DNA from: Nostoc sp. HK-01
GTDB lineage: Bacteria > Cyanobacteriota > Cyanobacteriia > Cyanobacteriales > Nostocaceae
Direction of reading: 5' to 3'
Assembly: GCA_003990705.1 (NCBI GenBank)
Contig: AP018319.1
Coordinates: forward strand, 124,001-188,000
Length of the DNA stretch: 64,000 nucleotides
Positions 1-10,170 of the stretch are shown one piece after another. A program made the translations under genes and the position numbers. How positions within the stretch are numbered: the first letter of the stretch is position 1; every line of letters begins with the position of its first letter. Under the pieces are notes generated by a model. That model was not told the DNA's origin. It did not search any database and was given only the letters and a program-made list of their open reading frames with translations.

Positions 1-60
1 CAGGCTATTAAAGTTCTACGACGTGAGCAACAAAAAATGCTAGAGTATGTGGCCGGTTGA
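1..60 (+). CDS. 3' end of an unidentified gene entering the window
   Basis: The first 60 bases read as one open frame of 19 codons ending in TGA at 58-60. The peptide is charged and helical in character and ends in EYVAG. Nothing identifies its family. It could be the tail of a gene whose start lies before the window, on the same strand as parA. A chance open frame of this length is also possible. Confidence 0.35.
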   Translation, partial: QAIKVLRREQQKMLEYVAG

Positions 61-113
61 ATTTGTAGATGGTATCCAGTATTTAACACATTGAAGAATA
101 ATGCACTTAATAA

Positions 114-160
114 TGAAACTAACATTAGTTTCATCGTTTTTGAAACTAATGTTAGTTTCA
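114..160. repeat. Pair of 20-bp palindromes upstream of parA
   Basis: TGAAACTAACATTAGTTTCA at 114-133 and TGAAACTAATGTTAGTTTCA at 141-160. Each is a 9+9 bp dyad around a central dinucleotide (CA or TG), and the second copy is the exact reverse complement of the first. Their centres are 27 bp apart. They lie about 165 bp before the parA start with no gene between. Placement suggests a partition site or an autoregulatory operator; the sequence is not the chromosomal parS consensus. Confidence 0.7.
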
Positions 161-325
161 CATAGATAACCTGAATGGTTAATTTTTTTCTTTAGATTTC
201 TTAGACAGTTTGTACTCTCGCCTATAGGCAAGCTTTTATCAAAGTTACGACTAAAATCGTTTTGGTATATTTGTTGCTTTTAATCAATAAAGTTAAAAAT
301 TATATGGATATCAAAAAACTTTGCC

Positions 326-1186
326 ATGAAAAAGAAACCAGCTAAAAAGCAGATTCGGCTAACAATTGCTAGTAATGCAGGCGGATCGGGGAAAACCACT
401 GTCGCAACCCATTTGGCATATGCTGTTAGTGCCAAAGGTTACAAAGTTACTTTGATAGAGCTTGATCAAAACGGTTCACTGTGTATCTTTGCTAGGCTTG
501 CACCAGCATCGATGGAACAATCTCTAGCAATTGTATTGAAAAAAACATTCGCAGGTGACTACCCACTAATACCGCTTTGGGAAGAACATATTTCCACTGT
601 GACAGCTATTCAAGGCGGTAAATTCCTGGAAGAGAGTATTGCAGAAATATATAATTACAGTCGCCGTCACTATACGCTCAAAGATAGATTAGACGATTTT
701 CCTTTAAATAGCGACTTAATTATTTTTGATACACCTGCCTCTTTAGAGCCTATGGGATTAATAGCTCTAGCAGCTTGTACTCATGTACTTGTTCCCATTA
801 AGCCAGAGTATAAAGATACAGGAGCTTTCGCAGGTTTTTTAGATTGGTTCTATAGTAAAGTAGACGATTTAAGATTAAAACCACAACCTGAAATTTTAGG
901 GTTTGTACCTACGAGGGTAGATTTATACGATGTAGGAGCGCATAGGGATATTTTAGGGCTAGACAAAAAAGGCAAACCCAGAAGTGATATTGATCCTGAA
1001 AAAACTCTTCCTTACTTAATTGAACAAATGGGAATTCGCTGCTTTCCCTTCATTCGAGAGTCGAATTATTATCTCAAAGCTAGTGGTTCTGGGCTACCCT
1101 TGCATTTATATCGACCTGGCTATGATGCTAGTGAGGATTTCAAGCCAATTGTGAGTAGCTTAATTAAATTAATGACAGAGGATTGA
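326..1186 (+). CDS. parA: ParA-family partition ATPase
   Basis: A 286-aa ParA/MinD-type ATPase for segregating a replicon. The Walker A region at residues 17-25 reads NAGGSGKTT. The lysine that normally opens the deviant ParA Walker A (KGG) is alanine, while the second lysine (K23) is kept. A Walker A'-like segment VTLIELDQNG follows near residue 45, and the Walker B-like IIFDTPAS near residue 132. The gene runs directly into parB (2 bp gap), which fixes its role as partition rather than cell-division placement. Twin palindromes lie upstream. Identification as ParA family is firm; whether the cassette is functional is unknown. Confidence 0.85.
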   Translation: MKKKPAKKQIRLTIASNAGGSGKTTVATHLAYAVSAKGYKVTLIELDQNGSLCIFARLAPASMEQSLAIVLKKTFAGDYPLIPLWEEHISTVTAIQGGKFLEESIAEIYNYSRRHYTLKDRLDDFPLNSDLIIFDTPASLEPMGLIALAACTHVLVPIKPEYKDTGAFAGFLDWFYSKVDDLRLKPQPEILGFVPTRVDLYDVGAHRDILGLDKKGKPRSDIDPEKTLPYLIEQMGIRCFPFIRESNYYLKASGSGLPLHLYRPGYDASEDFKPIVSSLIKLMTED

Positions 1187-1188
1187 TA

Positions 1189-2352
1189 ATGCCAAGTAAA
1201 AAACCTGTGGAGATTAGTCAACTGTTTGGTCAAGCAGGACAGTCTCAGCAAATTCATCAACTTAAAAGTCAGATAGAGAAACTTGAGGCAGAAATTACTC
1301 AGTTACGGGCAAATGTATTCAGCCCAGAAGAAAAAGCTGTATTAGAACAGCAAATTGAGCAACTCACTAACCAGCTGGCTACTCAAGGTGGGGTACATGA
1401 AATTGCAATTAGTCTTATAGATCCCGACCCCACACAACCTAGACAAACGTTTCCTCAATTAATAATTCAGGAACGAGCTGAAAGCTTGCGTAGGCAAGGA
1501 CAGCAAAATCCAATAGTGCTTATTCCACAACTTGATGGGCGTTACAAATTATTTGATGGAGAACTCAGGTGGAGAGCAGCTCCATTAGCTGAAATGACAA
1601 AACTAAAAGCTGTCTTTCTACTCAAAGAAGAAATTCCAGATGAAGTATCAGTCTTTGAAGGGCAACTAGTAACTAGTATTCACTCGCAAAAGCTTCATGA
1701 TCTTGATTTAGCCACTGCCTTAATTAGATTAATTATATTTAAATATCCTAATTTCATCGGACAGGAAGATGACATCCCAAAATTCCTAAATGCTTTTATT
1801 AATCGCCTAGTTCGCAGTCAGAAGATACAAGATTTAGCATTGATCAAAGATGCTGATTTGATAACTCAGCAAGAGTGGCTAGAAACATCTGATTTTAAGG
1901 AACAGGAAGAATATGAAATAGTTTCGGTTTTACTAGGGCTACAACTTAATCCAGTATCTGTTAATAATAATATTTTTCCTTTACTCAAGGTAGCAGAAGA
2001 CCTCAAGGTTATCATTCGCTCTGAAGGATTAGAAAGTAGCAAAATAAGGGAACTTAACAAACTATCTGCTGAACAGCTAAAAATTGATGAATCTCAGGCT
2101 AGAGCCATTCGTACTCAAATTACTCAGCAAGTCGTTCAAGAAAAACTCTCATTGAGCCAAACTAAAATATTAGTTAAGCAAAAACTAGAGCAATATAATT
2201 CTTCTAATAATAAAGTCAAACATGAAAAACAGATAGATAAAACTATTAAAGATATACAATCAATAAACTTAAAATCATTAGAACCAACCAGACTTTCTAA
2301 ATTACATCAAGTTCTTAAACAGACATTACACGAGATTGAAACTCTTATGTAA
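1189..2352 (+). CDS. parB: ParB/RepB-like partition protein
   Basis: About 387 aa. Residues 20-65 are a predicted coiled coil rich in E, Q and L. A ParB N-terminal (ParB/Srx) domain follows: DPDPTQPRQTF near residue 80, then the GxxRWRAA-type stretch DGELRWRAAPLAEM near 125. The C-terminal half is helical and Lys-rich, with no family I recognise. I chose ATG 1189 because AGAGGA at 1177-1182 sits 6 nt before it. A TTG at 1183 that overlaps the parA stop would add two residues. The tight spacing shows a parAB operon. The N-terminal coiled coil before the ParB domain is atypical for chromosomal ParB and common in plasmid forms. Confidence 0.8.
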   Translation: MPSKKPVEISQLFGQAGQSQQIHQLKSQIEKLEAEITQLRANVFSPEEKAVLEQQIEQLTNQLATQGGVHEIAISLIDPDPTQPRQTFPQLIIQERAESLRRQGQQNPIVLIPQLDGRYKLFDGELRWRAAPLAEMTKLKAVFLLKEEIPDEVSVFEGQLVTSIHSQKLHDLDLATALIRLIIFKYPNFIGQEDDIPKFLNAFINRLVRSQKIQDLALIKDADLITQQEWLETSDFKEQEEYEIVSVLLGLQLNPVSVNNNIFPLLKVAEDLKVIIRSEGLESSKIRELNKLSAEQLKIDESQARAIRTQITQQVVQEKLSLSQTKILVKQKLEQYNSSNNKVKHEKQIDKTIKDIQSINLKSLEPTRLSKLHQVLKQTLHEIETLM

Positions 2353-2435
2353 TTTATGTCTAAAGAAGAGGAGTGGGACTTTAAGTATCAATGTATAACT
2401 CAAATTCTACATTTGAAGGGGAGTGGAGAAGTTCA

Positions 2436-3320
2436 TCAAGCCAAATACTCTCGCATTTGCGGCTGACTGCCATGCAACACTTTTATTGCTCGGTTTTGAA
2501 CTGTTTTTACTTTTGATTCTTTAATGTTAAGTCTCTGAGCAATTTGTTTCGTTGTCAGCTTGTCCACACTACCTAACCCAAAGCGGAACATCAGTACTTG
2601 CCTTTGCATTGGCTTAAGGGTTATCAGAGAATTCGCCAATTCTTGCCGCAGAAATCCTTCGTCTAGGTACTCATCTGGTGAAGCAATATCGGCAGGCAGA
2701 ATCTCTAAGAAATCAACTTCATCCTCCTGTCCCATTGGCCGATCTAAAGATAGCGGTTGACGAAACGCTATCAAACATTCTCTCACTTGGTCTGGACGAA
2801 GTTCAGCAAATGCTGCTATCTCTGCAATCGTAGAATATCGCCCCAATATTCTCGTCAGGTCTCGCTGTACTTTTTTGAGTTTAATCAAGCGATCTTTCAT
2901 GTGACTCGGCGTTCTTATGGTAGTGGACTTGTTAGCGATCGCCTTCATGATTTCCTGCCGAATCCACCAGTAAGCACAGGTCGAAAACCTATAGCCTCGA
3001 TTTGGGTCAAATTTCTCAACTGCTTTTTGTAAACCAATAGAACCTTCTTGTACTAAATCCAGAAATTCTAGATGACTCCACCGATGCTTTTTAGCGATCG
3101 CCACCACCAGCCGCAGATTGGCCGCAATCATTTTTTCTTTGGCTTTCTTTCCTAACCGCAGAATCTGAGATACTTCAGCTTCACTTTTTCCCATGTCAGC
3201 AGCCAGTTGCAGTAAAGTTAGCTTGCAATGTACTCGCTCTTCGAGAACTTGTTGATGCTGCTGAACTATTATCATCTGCTGTACCTGCCGTGCCAAAGTA
3301 ATCTCTTGCTCTGGTGTCAT
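2436..3320 (-). CDS. Sigma-70 family RNA polymerase sigma factor (group 2-like)
   Basis: About 294 aa with the full region 1.2-4.2 layout. Region 2 contains NLRLVVAIAKKH, DLVQEGSIGLQKAVEKFDP and RFSTCAYWWIRQEI, the core-binding and -10 recognition helices. Region 3 follows, and region 4 has the FRFGL turn and a C-terminal helix-turn-helix (TTKQIAQRLNIKESKVK). There is no long region 1.1, as expected for an alternative cyanobacterial sigma factor. I start at ATG 3318-3320: the 11 extra upstream codons are encoded by the intergenic GCAATTCGC repeat and are probably not translated. It converges on parB. A plasmid-borne sigma factor could redirect transcription to accessory genes; this is inference. 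Confidence 0.88.
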   Translation of the reverse strand: MTPEQEITLARQVQQMIIVQQHQQVLEERVHCKLTLLQLAADMGKSEAEVSQILRLGKKAKEKMIAANLRLVVAIAKKHRWSHLEFLDLVQEGSIGLQKAVEKFDPNRGYRFSTCAYWWIRQEIMKAIANKSTTIRTPSHMKDRLIKLKKVQRDLTRILGRYSTIAEIAAFAELRPDQVRECLIAFRQPLSLDRPMGQEDEVDFLEILPADIASPDEYLDEGFLRQELANSLITLKPMQRQVLMFRFGLGSVDKLTTKQIAQRLNIKESKVKTVQNRAIKVLHGSQPQMREYLA

Positions 3321-3326
3321 TCCAAT

Positions 3327-3502
3327 TCGCAATTCGCAAGTCGCAATTCGCAATTAATACCTCACTGATAAATCAGGTGGCTTGGACTACGCAGTGTTTA
3401 AATTTATATGCCATAAATAAATTTAGCGGCTTGTAACCTCAATTAATTAATTTTTTAATTATGTCCGCAATTGCGAATTGCGAACTGCGAATTGCGAATT
3501 GT
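3327..3502. repeat. GCAATTCGC-type short tandem repeats in inverted orientation
   Basis: Copies of GCAATTCGC run from 3327 to 3355, and the reverse-complement units GCGAATTGC run from 3466 to 3500, separated by about 110 bp. The two arms could pair as a long stem. Similar units recur at 53651-53713. This kind of short repetitive family is typical of heterocystous cyanobacteria. The remaining sequence up to 3682 shows no gene. Confidence 0.7.
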
Positions 3503-3682
3503 TCTGTCAGCATGGGATATTTAGCGATCTCTCGTAGGTAGATGCCTACGCTATCTGGCTGAAGGGACATTCTTTCTATTTCTCTAAAAGCCTGAAATCA
3601 CTTTATCGGTATCAAATCTCAAAATAAAATGCGCGTTACAATTTGCAAAAATTGGGTGTTTTAGGCCTATTTAATCTAATTT

Positions 3683-3865
3683 CTACAATAATACGACCTG
3701 CTTTTTGATTGATAACTGGTTCAACCAATCAGGTATAGACGGACTCTGTTTTATGTAGTACAATTGTACTGTCAACGGTTCAAATCGTCCTAAGCAAATT
3801 ACATTCAATGCTTCTGGTAAGTAATTAGCCAGAAGCATTTTGCTTATAGTCAGCGATCGCCTCAC
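3683..3865 (-). CDS. Small hypothetical protein coupled to the zinc-finger gene
   Basis: A 60-aa open frame with a GTG start at 3863-3865 that overlaps the TGA stop of the upstream zinc-finger gene (GTGA on the minus strand). That overlap is the main support, since it is the usual layout of translationally coupled genes. The peptide has no recognisable motif, signal or membrane segment. It may be spurious, because a GCGATCGC site lies across its start. Confidence 0.35.
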   Translation of the reverse strand: MRRSLTISKMLLANYLPEALNVICLGRFEPLTVQLYYIKQSPSIPDWLNQLSIKKQVVLL

Positions 3866-4122
3866 GATGACTTTTGAAAATCAACATCACTTCGATAAAT
3901 CTTAGCTCTGGGCTTACCTTTCTTAGCTGGTGCAGCTATAGAAGACTTCTTCGGCGGCCCTGGAGGACGACAGGTTTCGCAGTACAGGGGGCGTGGGCCA
4001 TACGTCTCACGAGAAGTTGATTGATCGCACTGCTTACAGACGAAGTTGAATACGCGCGTGTGGATCAATCGCTTGTGCGCTCTGACGGTGTACTCTTGGA
4101 CTTGAATTTCTTTGCTGGCCAT
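3862..4122 (-). CDS. Small basic CxxC...CxxC zinc-ribbon protein
   Basis: An 86-aa protein with CKQC near residue 29 and CETC near residue 48, a spacing that can bind one zinc ion. A Pro- and Lys-rich tail follows ([13 protein letters not shown]). The basic tail and zinc knuckle suggest nucleic-acid binding, but I do not recognise the family. It lies between the sigma factor and the methylase/helicase block, as small DNA-associated proteins on plasmids often do. Confidence 0.6.
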   Translation of the reverse strand: MASKEIQVQEYTVRAHKRLIHTRVFNFVCKQCDQSTSRETYGPRPLYCETCRPPGPPKKSSIAAPAKKGKPRAKIYRSDVDFQKSS

Positions 4123-4419
4123 TGTTTAGCTTTCGGCGGTTTAAATGATTGAACGTAGTTAACCGCTTCCCTTGAATCTTAGCCTTTTCAAGCTGAATTC
4201 TCTGCCTGTTTGCCGTGTTTTCACTACAGATTTGTAGAGCAATTTCTCCCTTTCGCTACGCCAAGATTTCAGGAGGTATCAGGCAGGTGCAAATTCAGAT
4301 CTCTACACCTAGAATTTGTCCCTAAATCTTTTGCTACTGCCTAAATTTTCCATCCCCGTGCAGTTCAAACGCTCCGCGAGTGGTCAATGAAAACTCTCTC
4401 GTACTTAAGGAGAACAACA

Positions 4420-4848
4420 ATGGATATTCAATCTACTCTTTCATTACTTATTCAAGTTGTGGTTATGGGCTTCGTTAGCCTTGTACTATTTCAAGGCATC
4501 ACTGGCTTGTTTGTAGAATTTGGTAAAGCACAAGCCATTGCTACGTTTCACACCACCATCGCTACACCACCATTCCAACCAGCAATCAGCACAACACCAG
4601 ATGCCACAAACTTTGACCAACTACCTGACCCTTGGTTCACCACAGACATTCCACCAACCCCAATACAGCAAGAGCCTGTTGTACTTCAATTCCCCACGTT
4701 AAGACTGCTACCGCCAGCAGCCCAAGTGCAACCTACCACAACTAAGCCAAAGTCCAAAACCACTAAACCAAAATCTGCCAGTACCAGCAAATCCAGCAAG
4801 CGCAAAACTACCGTAACGTCTCGTAAGCCTCGCAAGAAGGCTGCCTAA
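4420..4848 (+). CDS. Single-pass membrane protein with Pro-rich linker and Lys-rich tail
   Basis: 142 aa from ATG 4420, supported by AAGGAG at 4407-4412 with 7 nt spacing. An upstream in-frame ATG at 4387 has no comparable site. Residues about 7-30 form one hydrophobic helix (LIQVVVMGFVSLVLFQGITG). A Pro/Thr-rich extended region follows, then a tail of repeated TKPKSK-like and SSKRK units. The architecture (helix, spacer, strongly basic end) would place a DNA- or polyanion-binding tail next to a membrane. No family recognised. Confidence 0.6.
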   Translation: MDIQSTLSLLIQVVVMGFVSLVLFQGITGLFVEFGKAQAIATFHTTIATPPFQPAISTTPDATNFDQLPDPWFTTDIPPTPIQQEPVVLQFPTLRLLPPAAQVQPTTTKPKSKTTKPKSASTSKSSKRKTTVTSRKPRKKAA

Positions 4849-4928
4849 TTCCACAACTTGGTTCCCAAACAGAGCGATCGCTTGTACTAACTGTGATCGC
4901 TCAAATTGTCGTTTCAAAAATTAGAATA

Positions 4929-5315
4929 ATGCAAGCAGCGCACTGTGCTTTAGTAGTAGCTCTCCAGTACGCTCCAGATGATCCAGAATTTGCAGTTGCT
5001 AGAGAGCATTTGAGAAGGGCGATCGCTCTGTCGGGAGAATATCATCAGCTTTTTTGGAGCATTTTTTGGAAAACTTCACCGGAAGGAGTTAAAAGACGAA
5101 TTCGCTCACAATGCAACCAACTAGCATTCGATACTTACTCGAACATGATTGAGTTAGCCCTGTTGGTAAACGAATATGCAGAAACACAAACATCTGCTGG
5201 TATCCCCGAACCGAAACAGTGGCGAGAATTCCTCAACAACCTCGAATGTGCTTTTGAGTGGATCGAACGTGAACATCCCACCCAAATCAATTCCAAACAA
5301 CTAACTCTACTTTAA
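4929..5315 (+). CDS. Hypothetical helical protein
   Basis: 128 aa from ATG 4929; a GTG at 4893 would add 12 residues. The protein is acidic to neutral and predicted helical, with no membrane segment, signal peptide or motif I can name. It lies 80 bp before the methylase/helicase gene on the same strand and may be transcribed with it. I see no feature that gives a function. Confidence 0.5.
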   Translation: MQAAHCALVVALQYAPDDPEFAVAREHLRRAIALSGEYHQLFWSIFWKTSPEGVKRRIRSQCNQLAFDTYSNMIELALLVNEYAETQTSAGIPEPKQWREFLNNLECAFEWIEREHPTQINSKQLTLL

Positions 5316-5395
5316 CTGTTGTAGCAAAGTCCGACTCTTCATGTACAGCATCGGCTACGCCAAATTTTTGTGAAATTTATATCTATATAATAGTC

Positions 5396-8300
5396 ATGGT
5401 CAGCGCAATCCAAGGCTCACTATTCGATCTACAAACAGTTTTGGACTACGGGCAGTCTATTGTCAGCGCGGGACAAGAACTAGCCAAACTATTAATTAAC
5501 AACCAACCCATAACAACCAGAGCAATTCAATCACAGATGAATCGTTACTTCAACGGCACTGCGGCTGAGGGCAAGTGGTTGTGGAAGGATGCTTACGAAG
5601 CAGTGGAAGTTGCACTAATTCTCTACCTGCGACAAAAGGGAATACCAAAAAATCCCTTAGAACAATTGCAGATGCTTCAATCCCTTTGCCCCACGCATTC
5701 CCGGCGAAGTGAGGAGCAGTTGCAACTCCAGCAATTCTCGACTCCGCTACCGTTGGCGTACTTGGTGGCATTAGCGGGGCAAGTGACTAACAACGATTTA
5801 GTGCTTGAGCCAAGTGCTGGGACTGGAATTCTGGTTCAGTTCGCTAAACTGTACGGAGCAAGTTTGATGCTGAATGAATTGGCTGACGACAGAACCAAAA
5901 TTCTGCGTCGGTTATTCCCTGGCACACCATTATTCTCCGTCAACGCGGAACAAATTAACGATTATTTAGCTGGTAAAACTCAGCCTTCAGTTGTGCTGAT
6001 GAATCCGCCATTTTCGTCCTCTCCCAAAATCAGCGATCGCTCACCCGACGCAACACCCCGGCATATCAACTCAGCACTACAAAAGCTGTGCGACGGTGGG
6101 CGGTTGGTGGCTATCACTGCCAATTGGTTCTCTCCTCATAATCCCACTTGGCGCGAAACTTTTGTTAAGTGGCAAGAAAAAGCACGAGTTTTAATGTCGG
6201 TTGGGGTCAACGGGAAAGCTTACACCAAACATGGGACAACAATCGAAACCCGAATCACCGTCATTGATAAAGTCCCGGCATCTAACCCCGGCGACATTCC
6301 TTGCATTCGAGAAACCTTGGACTTGCCCGAAATATTGGCACTGCTACAGCAATTGCCTGGGCGATCTTCATGGCAACCCGCCCCTGTCAAAGTTGCTGCT
6401 ACTGTGGCAAAGGTTGTTAAATTGCCCAAACGTAATACAGTTGCACAAACAGAACCCTCCGCAGAAATTCCCGATATAGTAGTTCTGGAATATGAGGTAG
6501 TGGAGTGGTCTGCCACCGATGGGTTGAAAGATACCCTCTATGAAACCTATCACCCACAACGAATCCGAATTAAGGATGCCCTACCCCATCCCTCATTGCT
6601 GTGTGAGAGCGCAGCACTGGCACTTGTCTCGCCCCCGGCTCCCACGTACAAACCACATCTGCCACAAAATATTGTCTCACAAGGCTTGTTATCAGAAGCA
6701 CAGCTTGAAAGCGTTATTTACGCAGGTCAAGCTCACTCAGAATTCTTATATGGGTCTTATATTGTCGATGATTCGTGGGATAATGTGACTGTAGCAGCAC
6801 AAAGCGAAGAAAATGCTGTTAAATTTCGTCGTGGCTGGTTCCTTGGTGATGGGACGGGTACGGGTAAGGGTAGACAGTGCGCTGGAATCATCCTCGACAA
6901 CTGGTGTCAAGGCAGATGTAAAGCAATCTGGGTATCAAAAAGTTCTGCATTAATCGAAGATGCCCGTAGAGACTGGTGTGCTTTAGGTGGTACTGACAAA
7001 GACATAATCGACCTCTCAAACATCAAGCTGGGTGAGCCAATCGGTTTCACTCAAGGGATTTTGTTCTGCACTTACTCAACTCTACGCTCACAAAAGAATG
7101 GCAAAAGCAGACTTAAGCAAATCGTTGAGTGGGCTGGTGCTGATTTTGAGGGGGTAATAGCCTTTGACGAGTGCCATTCAATGGGTAACGCGATGGCAGT
7201 TGAGGGTACACTTGGTATGGTCGCAGCTTCCCAGCAGGGCATTGTTGGGCTGAGACTGCAAAATGCACTTGCCTTGGCACGGGTTGTTTACGTGTCGGCA
7301 ACCGGAGCAACCAAAGTTTCAAACCTCTCTTATGCAAACCGTCTCGGACTCTGGCAGACTGGCGACTTCCCGTTTACCTCACGAGAGGATTTCGTAGAAT
7401 CCATTGAGGGTGCTGGCATTGCGGCGATGGAAGTAGTTGCCAGGGATTTGAAGGCACTCGGTTTGTATTTGGCACGAAGTCTTTCGTTCGACGGCGTTGA
7501 GTATCAGACTCTCGAAATTGAATTAACGCCAGTCCAGGAAAGGATTTACAATAAATATTCCGATGCTTTCCAAGTTATTCATAATAATCTCAATAAAGCA
7601 TTAGAGGCTTGTAACATCACTGGTGCTAAAACATATAATCGTGCTGCCAAAATGAGTGCGATGTCTCAGTTTGAGAGCCACAAACAACGGTTCTTTAACC
7701 ATTTGCTCACCGAGATTAAATGCCCTACCCTGATCAAAGCTATTGAGAATGATTTAGCTCAAGGTCTTGCTGTTGTCATTCAAATCGTGTCCACCAACGA
7801 AGAACTGCTTAAGCGGCGGCTTGATGAGGTTCCCGCAGAAGAATGGAAGGATCTCAACCTTGATTTAACACCCCGTGAGTATGTTCTTGACTATTTAGTT
7901 AGTGCCTTTCCGATTCATCTTCATGAGATCCATTCCAGTGAAGATGGAACGGATCGCTCCGAGCCACTGTTTGACGCGGACGGTTCTCCGGTTATATCAC
8001 AAGAAGCTGTAGGTTTACGTGATGCCCTGATCGATAGGTTAGCAAGCCTCGATCCAATTCCCGGAGCTTTAGAACAATTGTTGTGGCACTTCGGTCATAA
8101 ACAAGTTGCTGAAGTGACTGGTCGTAGCAAACGGGTGTTGAAGGATGAATCTGGTCGCTTGTTTGTTGATTCACGGGGCAGTGGTGCCAATATTGCTGAA
8201 ACTGCTGCATTTATGCAGGGGGATAAGCAAATCCTCATCTTTAGTGATGCTGGTGGTACTGGCAGAAGCTATCACGCCGATTTAAATGCTGTCAATCGTA

Positions 8301-8518
8301 GAAGGCGATCGCACTATCTGCTTGAAGCCGGTTGGAGAGCAGATAACGCAATTCAAGGGCTTGGGCGTTCTCATAGGACTAACCAAGCATCTGCACCAAT
8401 CTTTAAACCTGTCACCACCAATGTCAGGGGTGAACGCAGATTCATCTCGACTATTGCCCGGCGGCTGGACAGCTTGGGCGCACTCACCAGAGGACAAAGA
8501 CAAACTGGTGGTAACGGC
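5396..8518 (+). pseudogene. N-terminal part of a split DNA methylase / strawberry-notch-like helicase
   Basis: 1041 codons before an IS-supplied TAG. Residues about 136-143 (LEPSAGTG) are the SAM-binding motif I and N203-P-P-F206 is the amino-methyltransferase catalytic motif, so the N-terminal third is an N6-adenine or N4-cytosine DNA methylase. A superfamily-2 helicase follows: Walker A GDGTGTGKG with K491, and DECH at 591-594. The region near residue 960 (SDAGGTGRSYHAD, then GLGRSHRTNQ) matches the C-terminal helicase half of strawberry-notch-type proteins. The frame continues at 10171-11295, and the original protein would be about 1415 aa. Such methylase-helicase fusions occur on plasmids and phages. 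The fragment may still be translated, but it lacks the C-terminal 374 residues. Confidence 0.85.
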
Positions 8519-10161
8519 TAGGGTGTTGACTTTGAGAGCTTGATGATGGTAGCTTCTCATGCAAGAACTATGTAACGAACTCAAAGTCAATGCAAGAGTT
8601 TAAAAGCCCAAGTAGTCGGTTGGCAAGGCTATTTCACAAGGGTCGAGACAATTGGAAACAGAGAGCCTTGGAAAAGCAAAAAAAACTGAGAGCATTAGAA
8701 ATAAAAGTGAGAGATTTATCCGCATCAAGAGATTATTGGAAGAATCGAGCCAAAATTGCTGAAGAAAAACTACAAAAAGCAAACATAGAAACAGTCCAGG
8801 AAAAAAAAAGAGATTGACTCAAAAGAAGAATTAGTCGCCAAGGGGCATCATTATTCAGTCGAAACTATTCAGATTTCAGTGCAACAGGTTATAGAGTGTG
8901 GCAATAGTTATAGAGGAGTCGAGAAGACCTTTGATTTGTACAAAGAATTGTTTACACAGGAGACTCCCAGCTTTAGTAGTATTAGGAAATGGTTAGGGAG
9001 AATTGGTTTTTTTGAACTAACCAGAAAGAAAGAAATAAGAGATGACTGGATTTTTATTGTTGATTTAACTGTAGAATTAGGAACTGAAAAAGGACTGGTA
9101 ATTTTAGGAGTTTCACAACAAAAGCTAGAAGAAGAAATCTTGCCGCTAAGAAGAGGATTACAGCATCAGGATGTTCAAATTCTGGCATTAGAAATTATGC
9201 ATTCAACCAGAGGTGAACTCATCCAAGAGAAATTGACGGAAGTTAGCCTCAAATGTGGTTGTCCTCGACAAATAATTGCTGACCACGGAAGTGATATTCA
9301 AAAAGGAATTAAACTATATCAACAAAATCATCCTGATGTAATTTATACCTATGATGTAACTCATGCAATGGCTTTATTACTCAAGCATGAATTACATAGG
9401 TCGGATAAATACCAGTCTTTTATACAGCAATGTAGTCAATGTCGAAAACAACTGCAACAAACTGAACTATCTTTCTTATCTCCGCCCTCTCAACGCTCAC
9501 AATGCCGTTACTTTAACTTAGAAAAACTCGTAAATTGGGCTTTATATCTGCTAAATTCACCATTAGATATTTTAAGAGATTTAGTACCAAATACAGAACC
9601 AGATATTTTATATAGTAAATTGAAAGAGAAATTTACATGGTTGGCTGCTTACCAAGACTCACTAATAAATTGGAAGCAAATGGTTCAAATAACACGCTTT
9701 GTAGAAACTCAAATTAAATTGTGTGGGCTAAATCAAGAAACTTTCAGCATAATACAACAACACTTAACAACGCTTGTGAATTATTCAGAAGAGTTTGCAC
9801 AAAAAATTCTGAGCTATTTAACACAGGAACTTTCTTTTATTCAACCAGGACAAACATTATTAGCTACAACGGATGTCTTGGAATCGCTATTTGGAAAATA
9901 CAAGCAATTTTCTTCTCGTTCTCCTTTTAAACAAATAGGTCAAATGTTTTTGAGTATTTGTTTATCAACTATGAATTTAACAACTACTCTTGTGAAAGAA
10001 GCATTAGAAACAGTCCGTTTTTTAGATGTTGAAGACTGGGCGGCTCAAGTTTTTGGTCAATCCATGCTCTCGAAAAGAAGAATTTTGTTTTCTGTCTCAA
10101 CTGGCGACACAGAAATTGCATGATAAATTTTGAGGGTTTCTCCAACAAAATCAACACCCTA
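8519..10161 (+). mobile_element. 1643-bp insertion sequence, copy 1
   Basis: Ends are TAGGGTGTTGA at 8519-8529 and TCAACACCCTA at 10151-10161, an 11-bp perfect inverted repeat. The element is flanked by the 9-bp direct repeat GGTAACGGC at 8510-8518 and 10162-10170. It carries one transposase in two overlapping frames. A second copy is at 60131-62851. I could not assign the ISfinder family. Near-identity of the two copies points to recent movement. Confidence 0.92.
8590..10123 (+). CDS. Transposase of the 1643-bp IS, read through a +1 shift at A9
   Basis: Frame 1 (8590-8817, 75 aa) is a basic coiled-coil or DNA-binding segment ending at TGA. The downstream frame (GTG 8879 to 10123) stays open upstream to the run of nine A at 8801-8809. 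Joining the frames there gives QEKKKEIDSKEELVAKGHH and a continuous protein of about 510 aa. DDE candidates are D in IVDLT, D in IADHGSD and E in DVLESLFGKYK. Expression probably depends on slippage (ribosomal or transcriptional) at the A9 tract, as in several IS families. The second copy has the same A9 run, so this is not a random mutation. Confidence 0.75.
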
Positions 10162-10170
10162 GGTAACGGC

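Noticed and set aside
40-231. Minus-strand frame of 63 codons before parA
   Set aside because: It runs through both palindromes and its peptide (repeats of ETNISFK/ETNVSFI) simply mirrors the repeat. No start context.
8600-8782. Minus-strand 60-codon frames inside both IS copies (also 60212-60394)
   Set aside because: Antisense shadows of the transposase N-terminal frame, Leu/Phe-rich from reading its Lys codons backwards.
10120-10170. Start of the methylase/helicase C-terminal fragment at ATG 10120
   Set aside because: This ATG lies within the IS right end; the first 17 codons are IS sequence, not ancestral gene.
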